Origin: Oscillospiraceae bacterium
GTDB taxonomy: Bacteria; Bacillota; Clostridia; Oscillospirales; Oscillospiraceae
Reading direction: 5' to 3'
Length of the DNA: 64,000 nucleotides
NCBI GenBank assembly: GCA_017458085.1
Contig: JAFTGE010000081.1
Location: forward strand, 1-64,000
This document shows, piece by piece, positions 34,394 to 41,590 of this stretch. Position 1 is the stretch's first letter. Each line of letters opens with the position of its first letter. The notes beneath the pieces are model-generated. The model was not told the origin of the DNA and searched no databases. It worked only from the letters and a program-made list of their open reading frames with translations. The position numbers were made by a program, and so were the translations under genes.

Positions 34394-34423
34394 GGCTCAT
34401 CGAATCCTCCTTATAGGCGCAAA

Positions 34424-34469
34424 ATGGCAAAGAGGCTTGGCACTCTGTTTGGGCAAGCCTCTTTGCCAT
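34424..34469 (-). terminator. Hairpin in the leader of the polysaccharide operon
   Basis: A perfect 16-bp stem (ATGGCAAAGAGGCTTG) with a 14-nt loop, followed on the minus strand by TTTTGCGCC, ends about 30 bases before the priming-transferase ATG and just before its ribosome binding site. It can end helicase transcripts or act as an attenuator for the cluster. Confidence 0.65.
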
Positions 34470-34578
34470 CCAGTTCATTCTAATAGTTTGCACAACGAAT
34501 CCCCTCTTATAGTCACTCACTTTTCACAGAGGAGGCTGAGTCTACCTCCACCGCTTTGTTTTACTAAAGTGAATTGAA

Positions 34579-36945
34579 TTAAGCGCCGACACGGCTTTCC
34601 GCCGGTACTTGAACTTGCCGATGTGATACTTTTTCGCTTGGCATACTTACCGGCTTAGCTGTGGGCCGCAACCCGATCTTTGCAAGGTATTCTTTCTGCT
34701 CCTCGGTCAAGGGCTTGCCTTTGCCGTTGAGCTTCCCGATCTGCGTATACATCCAGCGAGAGAGCCATACGCCGTTCACTACATAGTCTGCGGGCATTTT
34801 CAGATCGCCGTGCTCCTGATAGTACTGCTCCAACAGCGCATATTTCTCGCCCCAGGGATCCTTCTCCCAGACCATGCCGAGCGCGTCCAGCTTTTGCTTT
34901 CGCTCTTCGGATAGGCGTCCGGCTTTCCAAAAGTCCCGCTGCCGCGCTATCCAAGCCCCTAACGCCAAACCGGAAGATGTTTTATATTTGGATGGGACGT
35001 TGATATTTCCGTGTTCGCTCTGATACCGGGCCGCCTCTTCGTAGGCGCTGTCCCAATCACTCTGGAACTTGCCGTTCCAGAGCATGCCAAGCTCATTCAA
35101 GCGTAGGAGCTGATCTTCTGACAGCCGTAGCGTGTTCTTCCTGTAATGCGTCCGCAGATTGGCGATCCACACGCCGAGGCGGAGGCCATTAGCGTCTATG
35201 TAGTGAGTTGGGACGTTCAGATCGCCGTGCGCTCGGTGGTATTCCACTGCGGCGGCGTAGTTGCGCTCAAAGAGATAGTCCAGCACATCCCACTGCATAC
35301 CAAGCTCGTCCAGCGCCTGAATCCGCTCGTCAGTGAGATAGCTGTTTCTGATGCCGCTTTTCCGGTAATTCCGCTGGTTGGCCAGCCATCTGCCCAGCTT
35401 CAAGCCCTCATCCGTCTCATACAGACGGTTGATCAGCAGATCACCGTGCCGTTCGTAGTAGCGCCTGGCCGCGGTATAAAAGCGCTCCCAGCTCTGATCG
35501 CTCGCACTTTCCCAGCGCATTCCAAGGTCGTCTAAGAGCTTGACTTGCTCTTCTGTCAGAGTCCCGACCACTTTCCCAGCGCGCACACGCCGTTGATTGT
35601 TCAGCCAATTGCCGAGGGAATAGCCGGACGCCGTTATATAACGCTTAGGTACGTTCAGATCGCCGTTCTCGGTGTGGTATTTCTTAGCCTCCGCGTACAT
35701 CAGATCCCAGGAGGCGGTCAGCGTCTCGTTGAGCTTCGCGAACAGCTCCACACAGTCCCGTACCTCGTCGATGACCTTGAAGTGCTCGTTGACGATCTCG
35801 CTATCTAAGCCGAGAGAACGGTAATAGGTGGTGGCCAGCTGCATCTCTTCCTCGATGGCCCCGATGCTGTATAGATTCTCGATGTTCAGCACGATATCGA
35901 AGATCACGGCATCCCTGGTCTTGCCAGCCGACAGAGCGCGGCCGATCTGTTGTTTATAGATGATGGGCGAAACCGTGGGCCGCAACAGGATAACCCCGCT
36001 GACATCCGGGACATGGACGCCCTCGTTGAGCATGTCGATGCAGAACAGAAGCTTCAGGTGCTCACTGGCATCGGCTTTGAAAGAGGCGAAAGCTTTGTCG
36101 GTATCCGGATCAGCGGAATAGGCGGTGTAGACATGGGGCCTTTCATCCACCTTGCCAAACCACTCCGGCACTTTGGTGACCATATCCCGCATGTGCTCGG
36201 CATTGGCGCAGAAAACGAGATATTTTCCCGTACGGTCGGATATGTGCTTATTGAAGATCTCGTCCAGCCCTTCTGCTTTTTCGAGGGCGCGGCGCAAGGC
36301 TTCCAGATACTCTTCGCCCTTGTCCCGGACCGCCTTACTTTTGGCCTGTTGCAGGCGGGATTGGTATTTCTCCAGCTGGTTCTGATAGGTAAACAGCGAA
36401 AGCACATATTTCGGCGGGTTCAAAATGCCGCGCACGATAGCCTCGCCCAGACTCATTTGGGAAGCAATGTTGTTGCCGAAAAGCTCGTCTGCCATATCCC
36501 GCTGGTTGTCGAGATAGCGGATATTGGTGGCCGAAAGGCCCAAAATCGGGGGTTCCGGATAAGCTCTCAGCAGGCGTTGCACGCCCGCTCCCCACATCTC
36601 CGCGCCGCAACGGTGGAACTCATCCAGAATGATGTAATCCGGTTGGATCTTGCTGATCTCTTCCGGCGTCATCAGCATCAGCTTGGCGTAGGTGTAAAAC
36701 CAGATATTCTCCGGTTGATAGCCGTCCGCCGCTGCTCTCAGGTTTTCCAACTGGGTTTTGAAGATATATTCCGATGGTGACAGCCAGCAGACCACCGCAT
36801 CGGGATTGTCCTCGCAGAGCTTGAAGCCGATGAAGGACTTGCCTGTGCCGGTAGGGTGGATGATGGTGGCCTTTCTCGTCTCGGCAAGGAGCTCCAGCGC
36901 AGAGGCATATGCCTCCGCATTGTGCGGATAGAGCGATATAGCCAC
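34579..36945 (-). CDS. DEAD/DEAH-box helicase with five helicase-associated repeats
   Basis: GTG 36945 is chosen because GGGAGGTG precedes it; an in-frame TTG at 36960 lacks this. The 788-residue protein has an SF2 motor: Walker A PTGTGKS (31-37), DEFH box (108-111), SATN motif (GLSATNIRYL), and motif VI QQIGRALSAGK near 335. Then come five repeats of about 65 residues, each with W...Y..A..Y...(H/N)GDLN(V)P, then G..LG.W...QR and LDELGM.W. These are helicase-associated (HA) domains thought to bind nucleic acid. It stands alone between a possible invertible promoter and the polysaccharide operon. The cellular role is unknown; defence or mobile-element control is a guess. Confidence 0.9.
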   Translation of the reverse strand: MAISLYPHNAEAYASALELLAETRKATIIHPTGTGKSFIGFKLCEDNPDAVVCWLSPSEYIFKTQLENLRAAADGYQPENIWFYTYAKLMLMTPEEISKIQPDYIILDEFHRCGAEMWGAGVQRLLRAYPEPPILGLSATNIRYLDNQRDMADELFGNNIASQMSLGEAIVRGILNPPKYVLSLFTYQNQLEKYQSRLQQAKSKAVRDKGEEYLEALRRALEKAEGLDEIFNKHISDRTGKYLVFCANAEHMRDMVTKVPEWFGKVDERPHVYTAYSADPDTDKAFASFKADASEHLKLLFCIDMLNEGVHVPDVSGVILLRPTVSPIIYKQQIGRALSAGKTRDAVIFDIVLNIENLYSIGAIEEEMQLATTYYRSLGLDSEIVNEHFKVIDEVRDCVELFAKLNETLTASWDLMYAEAKKYHTENGDLNVPKRYITASGYSLGNWLNNQRRVRAGKVVGTLTEEQVKLLDDLGMRWESASDQSWERFYTAARRYYERHGDLLINRLYETDEGLKLGRWLANQRNYRKSGIRNSYLTDERIQALDELGMQWDVLDYLFERNYAAAVEYHRAHGDLNVPTHYIDANGLRLGVWIANLRTHYRKNTLRLSEDQLLRLNELGMLWNGKFQSDWDSAYEEAARYQSEHGNINVPSKYKTSSGLALGAWIARQRDFWKAGRLSEERKQKLDALGMVWEKDPWGEKYALLEQYYQEHGDLKMPADYVVNGVWLSRWMYTQIGKLNGKGKPLTEEQKEYLAKIGLRPTAKPVSMPSEKVSHRQVQVPAESRVGA

Positions 36946-36963
36946 ACATTCACCTCCCAAAAC

Positions 36964-37005
36964 GAAAAAAGCGCCAAGTCCGGTTTTGATCAGACTTGGC
37001 GCTTT
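36964..37005 (-). terminator. Strong terminator-like hairpin in the helicase leader
   Basis: A perfect 13-bp stem (AAAGCGCCAAGTC) with a 12-nt loop is followed on the minus strand by TTTTTTCGTTTT and then the helicase ribosome binding site. Nothing fits as a promoter between it and the gene, so helicase transcripts must pass through it. Confidence 0.8.
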
Positions 37006-37013
37006 GATAGCAT

Positions 37014-37155
37014 GGAGATTAAGGTGTACCTTTTTCCCAAGCGTTCACGAAGCCTTGATATGCCAAACCAAGTCTAAGTTTATTCATTTTAATTTACCAT
37101 AAATGCTCATATTTTTCAATACATATGCCGGAGAAAAAGGTACACTTTTTTCTTC
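37014..37155. repeat. Two hix-like 26-bp dyad sites in inverted orientation
   Basis: Site 1 (37014-37039) has core GT at 37026-37027 and site 2 (37130-37155) has core AC at 37142-37143. Written outward from the cores, the four 12-bp half-sites are ACCTTAATCTCC, ACCTTTTTCCCA, ACCTTTTTCTCC and ACTTTTTTCTTC. They flank 116 bp of AT-rich DNA next to a serine recombinase gene. This is the layout of an invertible segment; a resolvase res region is the alternative. Confidence 0.7.
37091..37119 (-). promoter_or_regulatory. Promoter inside the candidate invertible segment
   Basis: TTGAAA (37114-37119), 17-bp spacer and TAAATT (37091-37096) on the minus strand, pointing at the helicase gene in the orientation given. 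Confidence 0.55.
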
Positions 37156-37161
37156 AAATAC

Positions 37162-37761
37162 TTATGCAGACTGATCATTCGCCCATTTTAGAAAGGTTTT
37201 GTGGTTGACACCAAGGCGGGATGCTGCGCTGCGAGCGGAGACCTTGCCGCTGTGCCACAGTTCATAGACCGCCGGATACTCGTCCGGTTTTTCTTTTGGC
37301 CTACGTCCCAGATGCTCCCCGCGCGCCTTGGCCGCCGCGATCCCCTCTGCCTGCCGCTGACGGATAAACTCTCGCTCGGTTTGCGCCACATAGCTTAATA
37401 GCTGCAGTACGATATCCGCGATCAGCGTTCCGGTCAAGTCGCGTCCCTGTCTGGTATCCAACAGCGGCATATCCAGCACAACGACAGCCGCACCCTTGTC
37501 TTTTGTGATCACCCGCCACTGTTCCAAAATCTCATCATAGTTTCTGCCCAGCCGGTCAATACTCTTGATGACGAGAGTATCGCCCGGCTTTAGTTTTTTG
37601 AGCAGACGGCGGTAGGCTGGTCGTTCAAAATCCTTGCCGGATTGCTTATCCTGATAGATCTGCTTGTCCAGAACACCAAACTCATGCATAGCCAACAGCT
37701 GGCGATCCAGATTCTGCTCTTTGGATGAGACTCTCACATATCCGTAAATCTTGTTTTCCAT
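37162..37761 (-). CDS. Serine recombinase (resolvase/invertase family)
   Basis: ATG 37761 with TTGGAGGAAAC before it gives 199 residues, the size of Hin/Gin/Tn3-type enzymes. The catalytic domain has YGYVRVSSKEQNLDRQ (active Ser about residue 10), the YQDKQSGKDFERPAYRRLLKKLKPGDTLVIKSIDRLGRN motif with the key Arg residues, then the long E helix (LLSYVAQTEREFIRQRQAEGIAAAKARG). The C-terminal HTH is EYPAVYELWHSGKVSARSAASRLGVNHKTFLKW. It could act on the dyad sites a few bases beyond its 3' end. Confidence 0.92.
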   Translation of the reverse strand: MENKIYGYVRVSSKEQNLDRQLLAMHEFGVLDKQIYQDKQSGKDFERPAYRRLLKKLKPGDTLVIKSIDRLGRNYDEILEQWRVITKDKGAAVVVLDMPLLDTRQGRDLTGTLIADIVLQLLSYVAQTEREFIRQRQAEGIAAAKARGEHLGRRPKEKPDEYPAVYELWHSGKVSARSAASRLGVNHKTFLKWANDQSA

Positions 37762-37834
37762 TTTGTTTCCTCCAATCAAGGATAGTGTTGTTTAGAGGAA
37801 ACCTTGATATGCAGATGTTTTCAATAATTGCGTT

Positions 37835-37855
37835 TGTCGTAACAATTATACGACA
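37835..37855. promoter_or_regulatory. Operator-like dyad between recombinase and XRE gene
   Basis: TGTCGT-N9-ACGACA is a perfect inverted repeat. A weaker relative with a TTTGTCG half-site lies at 37877 onward over the -10 TATAAT (37887-37892) of the XRE gene. Binding by the XRE protein would control both divergent genes. Confidence 0.5.
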
Positions 37856-37921
37856 TGAATTATTAAATTACAACGCTTTGTCGAAGTATAATTTACGAAA
37901 ATAACAAGTGCTGGTGATGGT

Positions 37922-38227
37922 ATGGAAAACATTCTGAATCGAATTACGGCCATGCGGGAGACCCGTGGCTGGACGGAATACCAGTTGGCAGAAAAATCAG
38001 GCTTACCGCAGTCTACGATTTCTTCCTGGTATCGGAAGAACATGATTCCCAGTGTTCCTTCACTGTCAAAAATATGCTCCGCTTTTGGTATTACACTGTC
38101 CCAGCTTTTTTCAGAAGATGGGGTATATTGCGACCTGACCGATGAGCAAAAGGACCTGCTGGAGCGCTGGGCCTGCTTCACGAAGGAACAACAGGAAGCG
38201 TTACTTCGGTTCTTGAAAACTCTCTAA
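37922..38227 (+). CDS. XRE-family regulator
   Basis: The 101-residue protein has an N-terminal HTH (ILNRITAMRETRGWTEYQLAEKSGLPQSTISSWYRKNMIPSVPSLSKICSAFGITLSQLF, residues 4-63) and a short C-terminal helical part (TDEQKDLLERWACFTKEQQEALLRFLKTL). This matches small Clostridia regulators. It is divergent from the serine recombinase, with a dyad between them, so it may control recombinase expression. A TATAAT -10 lies 30 bases upstream, without a clear -35. Confidence 0.82.
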   Translation: MENILNRITAMRETRGWTEYQLAEKSGLPQSTISSWYRKNMIPSVPSLSKICSAFGITLSQLFSEDGVYCDLTDEQKDLLERWACFTKEQQEALLRFLKTL

Positions 38228-38420
38228 CACAGCGGATCTCCCCTCGGTTTTTAGTCATTGCCATCGCTATTTGCTCGTGGTGAATTGCTCCGCCGCAGCT
38301 TGGACAGGGCAGGTTATGACAAGAAAGACCGATCTTTTCTCAAATTGCATAGAGGAATGATACCAGATCGGATCAGAAGCATCCGATTCTTCTCTGAGCT
38401 TATGTAAATAATCGTGACAC

Positions 38421-38481
38421 AGCAGCCTCTTGCTTTCGCTTCCTTTCACGATGTGAAAGGAAGCGAAAGCAAGAGGCTGCT
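38421..38481. repeat. 61-nt perfect palindrome
   Basis: Two 29-bp arms (AGCAGCCTCTTGCTTTCGCT... and its exact complement) are separated by GAT. No T-run follows on either side. Confidence 0.85.
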
Positions 38482-38504
38482 ACTATTCTCCAAACGGATA
38501 ACAT

Positions 38505-38554
38505 AAAGGAGCCTGAGAGGAGTGCGGTATTCCCGCAAATTTTCAGACTCCTTT
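38505..38554 (+). terminator. Terminator downstream of the XRE gene
   Basis: AAAGGAGCCTGA pairs with TCAGACTCCTTT (one mismatch) around a loop that has its own small GCGG/CCGC stem, followed by GTTTTATTTT. Confidence 0.65.
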
Positions 38555-38785
38555 GTTTTATTTTCCCGTTTCCCTTGAAATGTGTTGGGCGCCTCTTCTG
38601 CTGATGCGCACCATGTCCGCACCAATATGATATAGATTTATGTGTTTTTTCGTGGAGATTTGTGAAACTGCTTTTTCAAAAAATCCAGAAGCCATGCGCC
38701 TTTGCTGGCTTTTATGGATTATTATAGAGCTATGAAATCAGGCCGATTTGCTTCAATGCCTAATTTCATATGCGTACCCTTCTTA

Positions 38786-38813
38786 TTGACATTTTAAGTG
38801 TAAGCAGTATAAC
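38786..38813 (+). promoter_or_regulatory. Promoter upstream of the ylmC-family gene
   Basis: Perfect TTGACA (38786-38791), 16-bp spacer, TATAAC (38808-38813), giving a leader of about 105 bases. Confidence 0.75.
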
Positions 38814-38888
38814 ACACAAAACCGCGTTTCTCAATAGCTTTTCTGCCCGTGTCAGAGAAGGCCGCGCCGACTTTTGACGGAATAGGAC

Positions 38889-38925
38889 AACATCACCCCG
38901 GCGTATACTGCGCTGGGGTGATGTT
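38889..38925 (+). promoter_or_regulatory. Leader hairpin covering the ylmC ribosome binding site
   Basis: AACATCACCCC pairs perfectly (11 bp) with GGGGTGATGTT, which contains the GGGGTGAT ribosome binding site and ends right at the ATG. When folded it should block translation. Confidence 0.65.
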
Positions 38926-39201
38926 ATGCTGAGTTATTTTTCCGAGCTGCGCTATAAGGAGGTCATCGACGTCCACACGGGCTTTCGCCTGGGCTACATC
39001 TGCGACGTGGAGTTTGACGACCGGGAGGGCTGCCTGACTTCGCTGGTCACGCCGGGCAAGCCGCGCTTTTTCGGCCTGATGGGGCGGGAGGACGACTATA
39101 TCCTGCCCTGGAGCAGCATTGTGCGCGTGGGCACAGACATCGTGCTGGTGGAGGTCAAAGGGGAGTTTATGCGCAGAAAGCGGCGCAACCGCTTCTTTTA
39201 A
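38926..39201 (+). CDS. YlmC/YmxH family PRC-barrel protein
   Basis: The 91-residue protein is a PRC-barrel-like domain: FSELRYKEVIDVHTGFRLGYICDVEFDDREGCLTSLVTPGKPRFFGLMGREDDYILPWSSIVRVGTDIVLVEV. A basic tail (RRKRRNRFF) follows. Members are widespread in spore formers and are annotated as sporulation-linked, with no known mechanism. Its ribosome binding site is inside a hairpin, which suggests translational control. Confidence 0.88.
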   Translation: MLSYFSELRYKEVIDVHTGFRLGYICDVEFDDREGCLTSLVTPGKPRFFGLMGREDDYILPWSSIVRVGTDIVLVEVKGEFMRRKRRNRFF

Positions 39202-39203
39202 TA

Positions 39204-39232
39204 TTGGCAAATGGGCGGAATTGGGCTATAAT
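39204..39232 (+). promoter_or_regulatory. Promoter of the second lipoprotein gene
   Basis: TTGGCA (39204-39209), 17-bp spacer, perfect TATAAT (39227-39232), starting three bases after the ylmC-family stop codon. Confidence 0.85.
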
Positions 39233-39273
39233 GGATAAACTAAAGACAACGAGAGCAAAACAGGGGATGAACC

Positions 39274-40125
39274 ATGAGAAAAACGATTGCGCTGCTGCTT
39301 GCCGCCGTGCTGCTGGCGCTGACGCTTGCCGGCTGCGGACAGGAGAAGGAGCTGGAGCCCTGGACGATGCCCGCGGTGGACGCAAAGCCCACGCCGGAGC
39401 CGACGCCAACGCTGTCCTATGGCGGCGGCACGCCGGAAAAATATGTCTGGAACGAGGCTGTGTCCTTCCGCATGAACGACCCCGGCACCGACCCCGCCAG
39501 CACGCAGGAGACCTTTACACATGCTAAAAGCCTGACGCTGTTTCCCTATACCTTCCTGCCCGCTGCGATCTTTTCGGAGAGCTACGCGGCCTACCCCAAG
39601 CTCACGCTGAAAAAGCAGGAGCATGCGGTCATGCTGGATGAGTGCGGGGCGCTGGCCGAGCACGCCTATATCGAATACGTCTATCTGCCGAAAAACGGCA
39701 CCGAGGCCGATGCCCTCTATGTGATGGTGGAGCTGTGCTCTTACGACGCGGCGGCCGAGATCAGTCTCGGCGGCGTCTATCCCCACATCGGGTATGAGGA
39801 GGGCGCGCGGCCTGCGCTGTCCACCTATTATCTCAAAAACTTTGTGCTTGCCCGCTATGGCGAGCAGCGGCTGGCGCAGGTTCTCAAGCTTGCGCCCAGC
39901 TCCTATTTTTCCGATGCGCGCGAAGCCCTGCGTGAGGCCGAGGAGACGGGCGAGAGCTATACCCCTGCGCGGCAGGTGTTTATGACGGTCACCTGCGGCA
40001 TCCACATGAGCGACGAGGCATTCGTTGCCGCGGTGTCGAATCTGTTGCGCTACAGCGACGGCAGCGAGAACCCCACGCCGGAGCCGTCGAGACTGCCGGT
40101 ATTTGGAGAAAAGGGCGCGGCCTGA
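39274..40125 (+). CDS. Lipoprotein of unknown function
   Basis: The 283-residue protein starts with a lipoprotein signal (MRKTIALLLAAVLLALTLAGC, lipobox LAGC). An acidic, proline-rich linker (PTPEPTPT) and a globular domain follow. The globular part alternates strands and helices and has Tyr-rich stretches (YAAYPKLTLKKQEHAVMLDECGALAEHAYIEYVYLP). No catalytic motif is seen. GGGGATGAACC precedes the ATG. It ends with a hairpin terminator. No family is recognised beyond secreted lipoprotein. Confidence 0.8.
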   Translation: MRKTIALLLAAVLLALTLAGCGQEKELEPWTMPAVDAKPTPEPTPTLSYGGGTPEKYVWNEAVSFRMNDPGTDPASTQETFTHAKSLTLFPYTFLPAAIFSESYAAYPKLTLKKQEHAVMLDECGALAEHAYIEYVYLPKNGTEADALYVMVELCSYDAAAEISLGGVYPHIGYEEGARPALSTYYLKNFVLARYGEQRLAQVLKLAPSSYFSDAREALREAEETGESYTPARQVFMTVTCGIHMSDEAFVAAVSNLLRYSDGSENPTPEPSRLPVFGEKGAA

Positions 40126-40130
40126 CGGCC

Positions 40131-40160
40131 TCAACAAAGTGCAAGCACTTTGTTGATTTT
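40131..40160 (+). terminator. Terminator after the lipoprotein gene
   Basis: TCAACAAAGTGC and GCACTTTGTTGA arms (12 bp) followed by TTTT. Further palindromic sequence fills the gap to hflX (CCTCGG../..CGAGG and GAATT..AATTC near 40220-40280). Confidence 0.75.
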
Positions 40161-40291
40161 GCACCCCGCTGCGCGCACTCGCTGTGCTCGCACACTTGCG
40201 GGGCGAGAGGTGTTTTTTTCGAGGCGCATGTCCTCGGAAAAAACGAATTTGAATTCTTTTCGCATGCGCGAAAAATTCTGCGAGGCTACAC

Positions 40292-41590
40292 ATGAACGAT
40301 ACAATGACGAAAAAAGAACGGGCCGTGCTGGCGGGGCTGGCCGCCAATTCCATGGACGAGCATGAGCGTTCCAGCGATGTTTCTATGGAGGAGCTGGCCG
40401 CCCTGGTGGAGACCGCCGGGGGCGAGGCCGTGGCCATGGTCATGCCGAACCGCCCCACGCCCGACCCGCGCAGCTTCATCGGCGACGGCAAGGTACGCGA
40501 GATGAAGGAGCTCATCGAGCGCAACGACTGCGATCTTGCGGTCTTCGACAACGAGCTCTCCCCCTCGCAGATGCGCGTGCTGTCGGAGGAGCTGGGGGTC
40601 AAGGTGCTGGACCGCTCCGGCCTGATCCTCGACATCTTTGCGCAGCGCGCCCAAACGCGGGAGGGTCAGCTGCAGGTGGAGCTGGCGCAGTATAAGTATC
40701 TGCTGCCGCGTCTGACCGGCATGTGGACGCATCTGGTGCGGCAGACCGCTTCCGGCGGCTCCTCGCCCATCGGCACCCGCGGCCCCGGCGAGACCCAGCT
40801 GGAAACCGACCGCCGCCACATTCGCCGCAAGATCCAGAAGCTGGAGGAGGAGCTGGCCCAGGTGCGCAAGGTGCGCGGCACCCAGCGCCGCCGCCGGGAG
40901 AAAAACGCCATGCCCGTGGTAGCCCTGGTGGGCTACACCAACGCGGGCAAATCCACGCTTTTAAACTGCCTGACGGATTCGGATATCCCGGCCAACGACC
41001 GGCTCTTTGACACGCTGGACACCACCACCCGCCGCCTGCAGGTGGACGAGATGACCGAGGTGCTACTGTCCGACACGGTCGGCTTTATCCGCAAGCTCCC
41101 CACCCATCTGATCGAGGCCTTCAAGGCAACCCTTGAGGAACTGCAATACGCGGACGTGCTGGTGCATGTGATCGACATTTCCAATCCCGAATGGACCGAG
41201 CAGGCCCGCGTGGTGGACGAGCTGATTGGCCAGCTGGGGGCAGAGTCCACGCCCTGCCTGCGGGTGTTCAACAAGTGCGACGCTTATTTCGGTATCCTGC
41301 CCCATGGGGAGGATGTGGTATGCATCTCCGCCAAAAGCGGGGAAGGGGCGAAAGAACTGCTCGAAAAGCTTTCGGCCATGCTCGACCGGGGCAAGCGCCA
41401 TGTAAATCTCCTGATCCCCTACGCCTCCGCCGGCATCATCGACACGCTCAACCGCGAGGCCCAGGTACTGCGCACGGCGTACACCGACGCGGGCATCGAG
41501 CTGGAGGCCGTGGTCGGGCCGGAGCTGTTCGGCCGGGTCAAGGGCTTTATCCCCGGCTACACCGAGCCCAAGGAGGACTGGGAGACATGA
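40292..41590 (+). CDS. hflX: GTPase HflX
   Basis: The 432-residue ribosome-associated GTPase splits stalled or hibernating ribosomes. The N-terminal HflX domain (about 30-200) has FIGDGKVREMKELI, FDNELSPSQMRVLSEELG, RSGLILDIFAQRAQTREGQLQVELAQ and the glycine-rich GTRGPGETQLETDRR. The G domain has G1 GYTNAGKST (214-222), G3 DTVGF (261-265) and NKCD. GCGAGG precedes the ATG. The stop codon overlaps the yigZ start (ATGA). Confidence 0.95.
   Translation: MNDTMTKKERAVLAGLAANSMDEHERSSDVSMEELAALVETAGGEAVAMVMPNRPTPDPRSFIGDGKVREMKELIERNDCDLAVFDNELSPSQMRVLSEELGVKVLDRSGLILDIFAQRAQTREGQLQVELAQYKYLLPRLTGMWTHLVRQTASGGSSPIGTRGPGETQLETDRRHIRRKIQKLEEELAQVRKVRGTQRRRREKNAMPVVALVGYTNAGKSTLLNCLTDSDIPANDRLFDTLDTTTRRLQVDEMTEVLLSDTVGFIRKLPTHLIEAFKATLEELQYADVLVHVIDISNPEWTEQARVVDELIGQLGAESTPCLRVFNKCDAYFGILPHGEDVVCISAKSGEGAKELLEKLSAMLDRGKRHVNLLIPYASAGIIDTLNREAQVLRTAYTDAGIELEAVVGPELFGRVKGFIPGYTEPKEDWET

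Larger units (their letters stand above)
38228..38785. other. Non-coding region at the right side of the island
   Basis: No gene is supported. The region holds a 61-nt perfect palindrome (38421-38481), a terminator (38505-38554) and AT-rich sequence. A 60-codon minus-strand frame at 38267-38449 lies partly in the palindrome and looks spurious. No clear match to the integrase-side flank (19126-19233) was found by eye. Confidence 0.6.

Noticed and set aside
37053..37812. Direct repeat CCTTGATATGC flanking the serine recombinase (37053-37063 and 37802-37812)
   Set aside because: Only 11 bases long without dyad symmetry; it may be chance, and the 26-bp dyad sites explain the recombinase better.
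38267..38449. 60-codon minus-strand frame in the right-hand gap
   Set aside because: Its start lies inside the 61-nt palindrome, there is no ribosome binding site of note and no family match.
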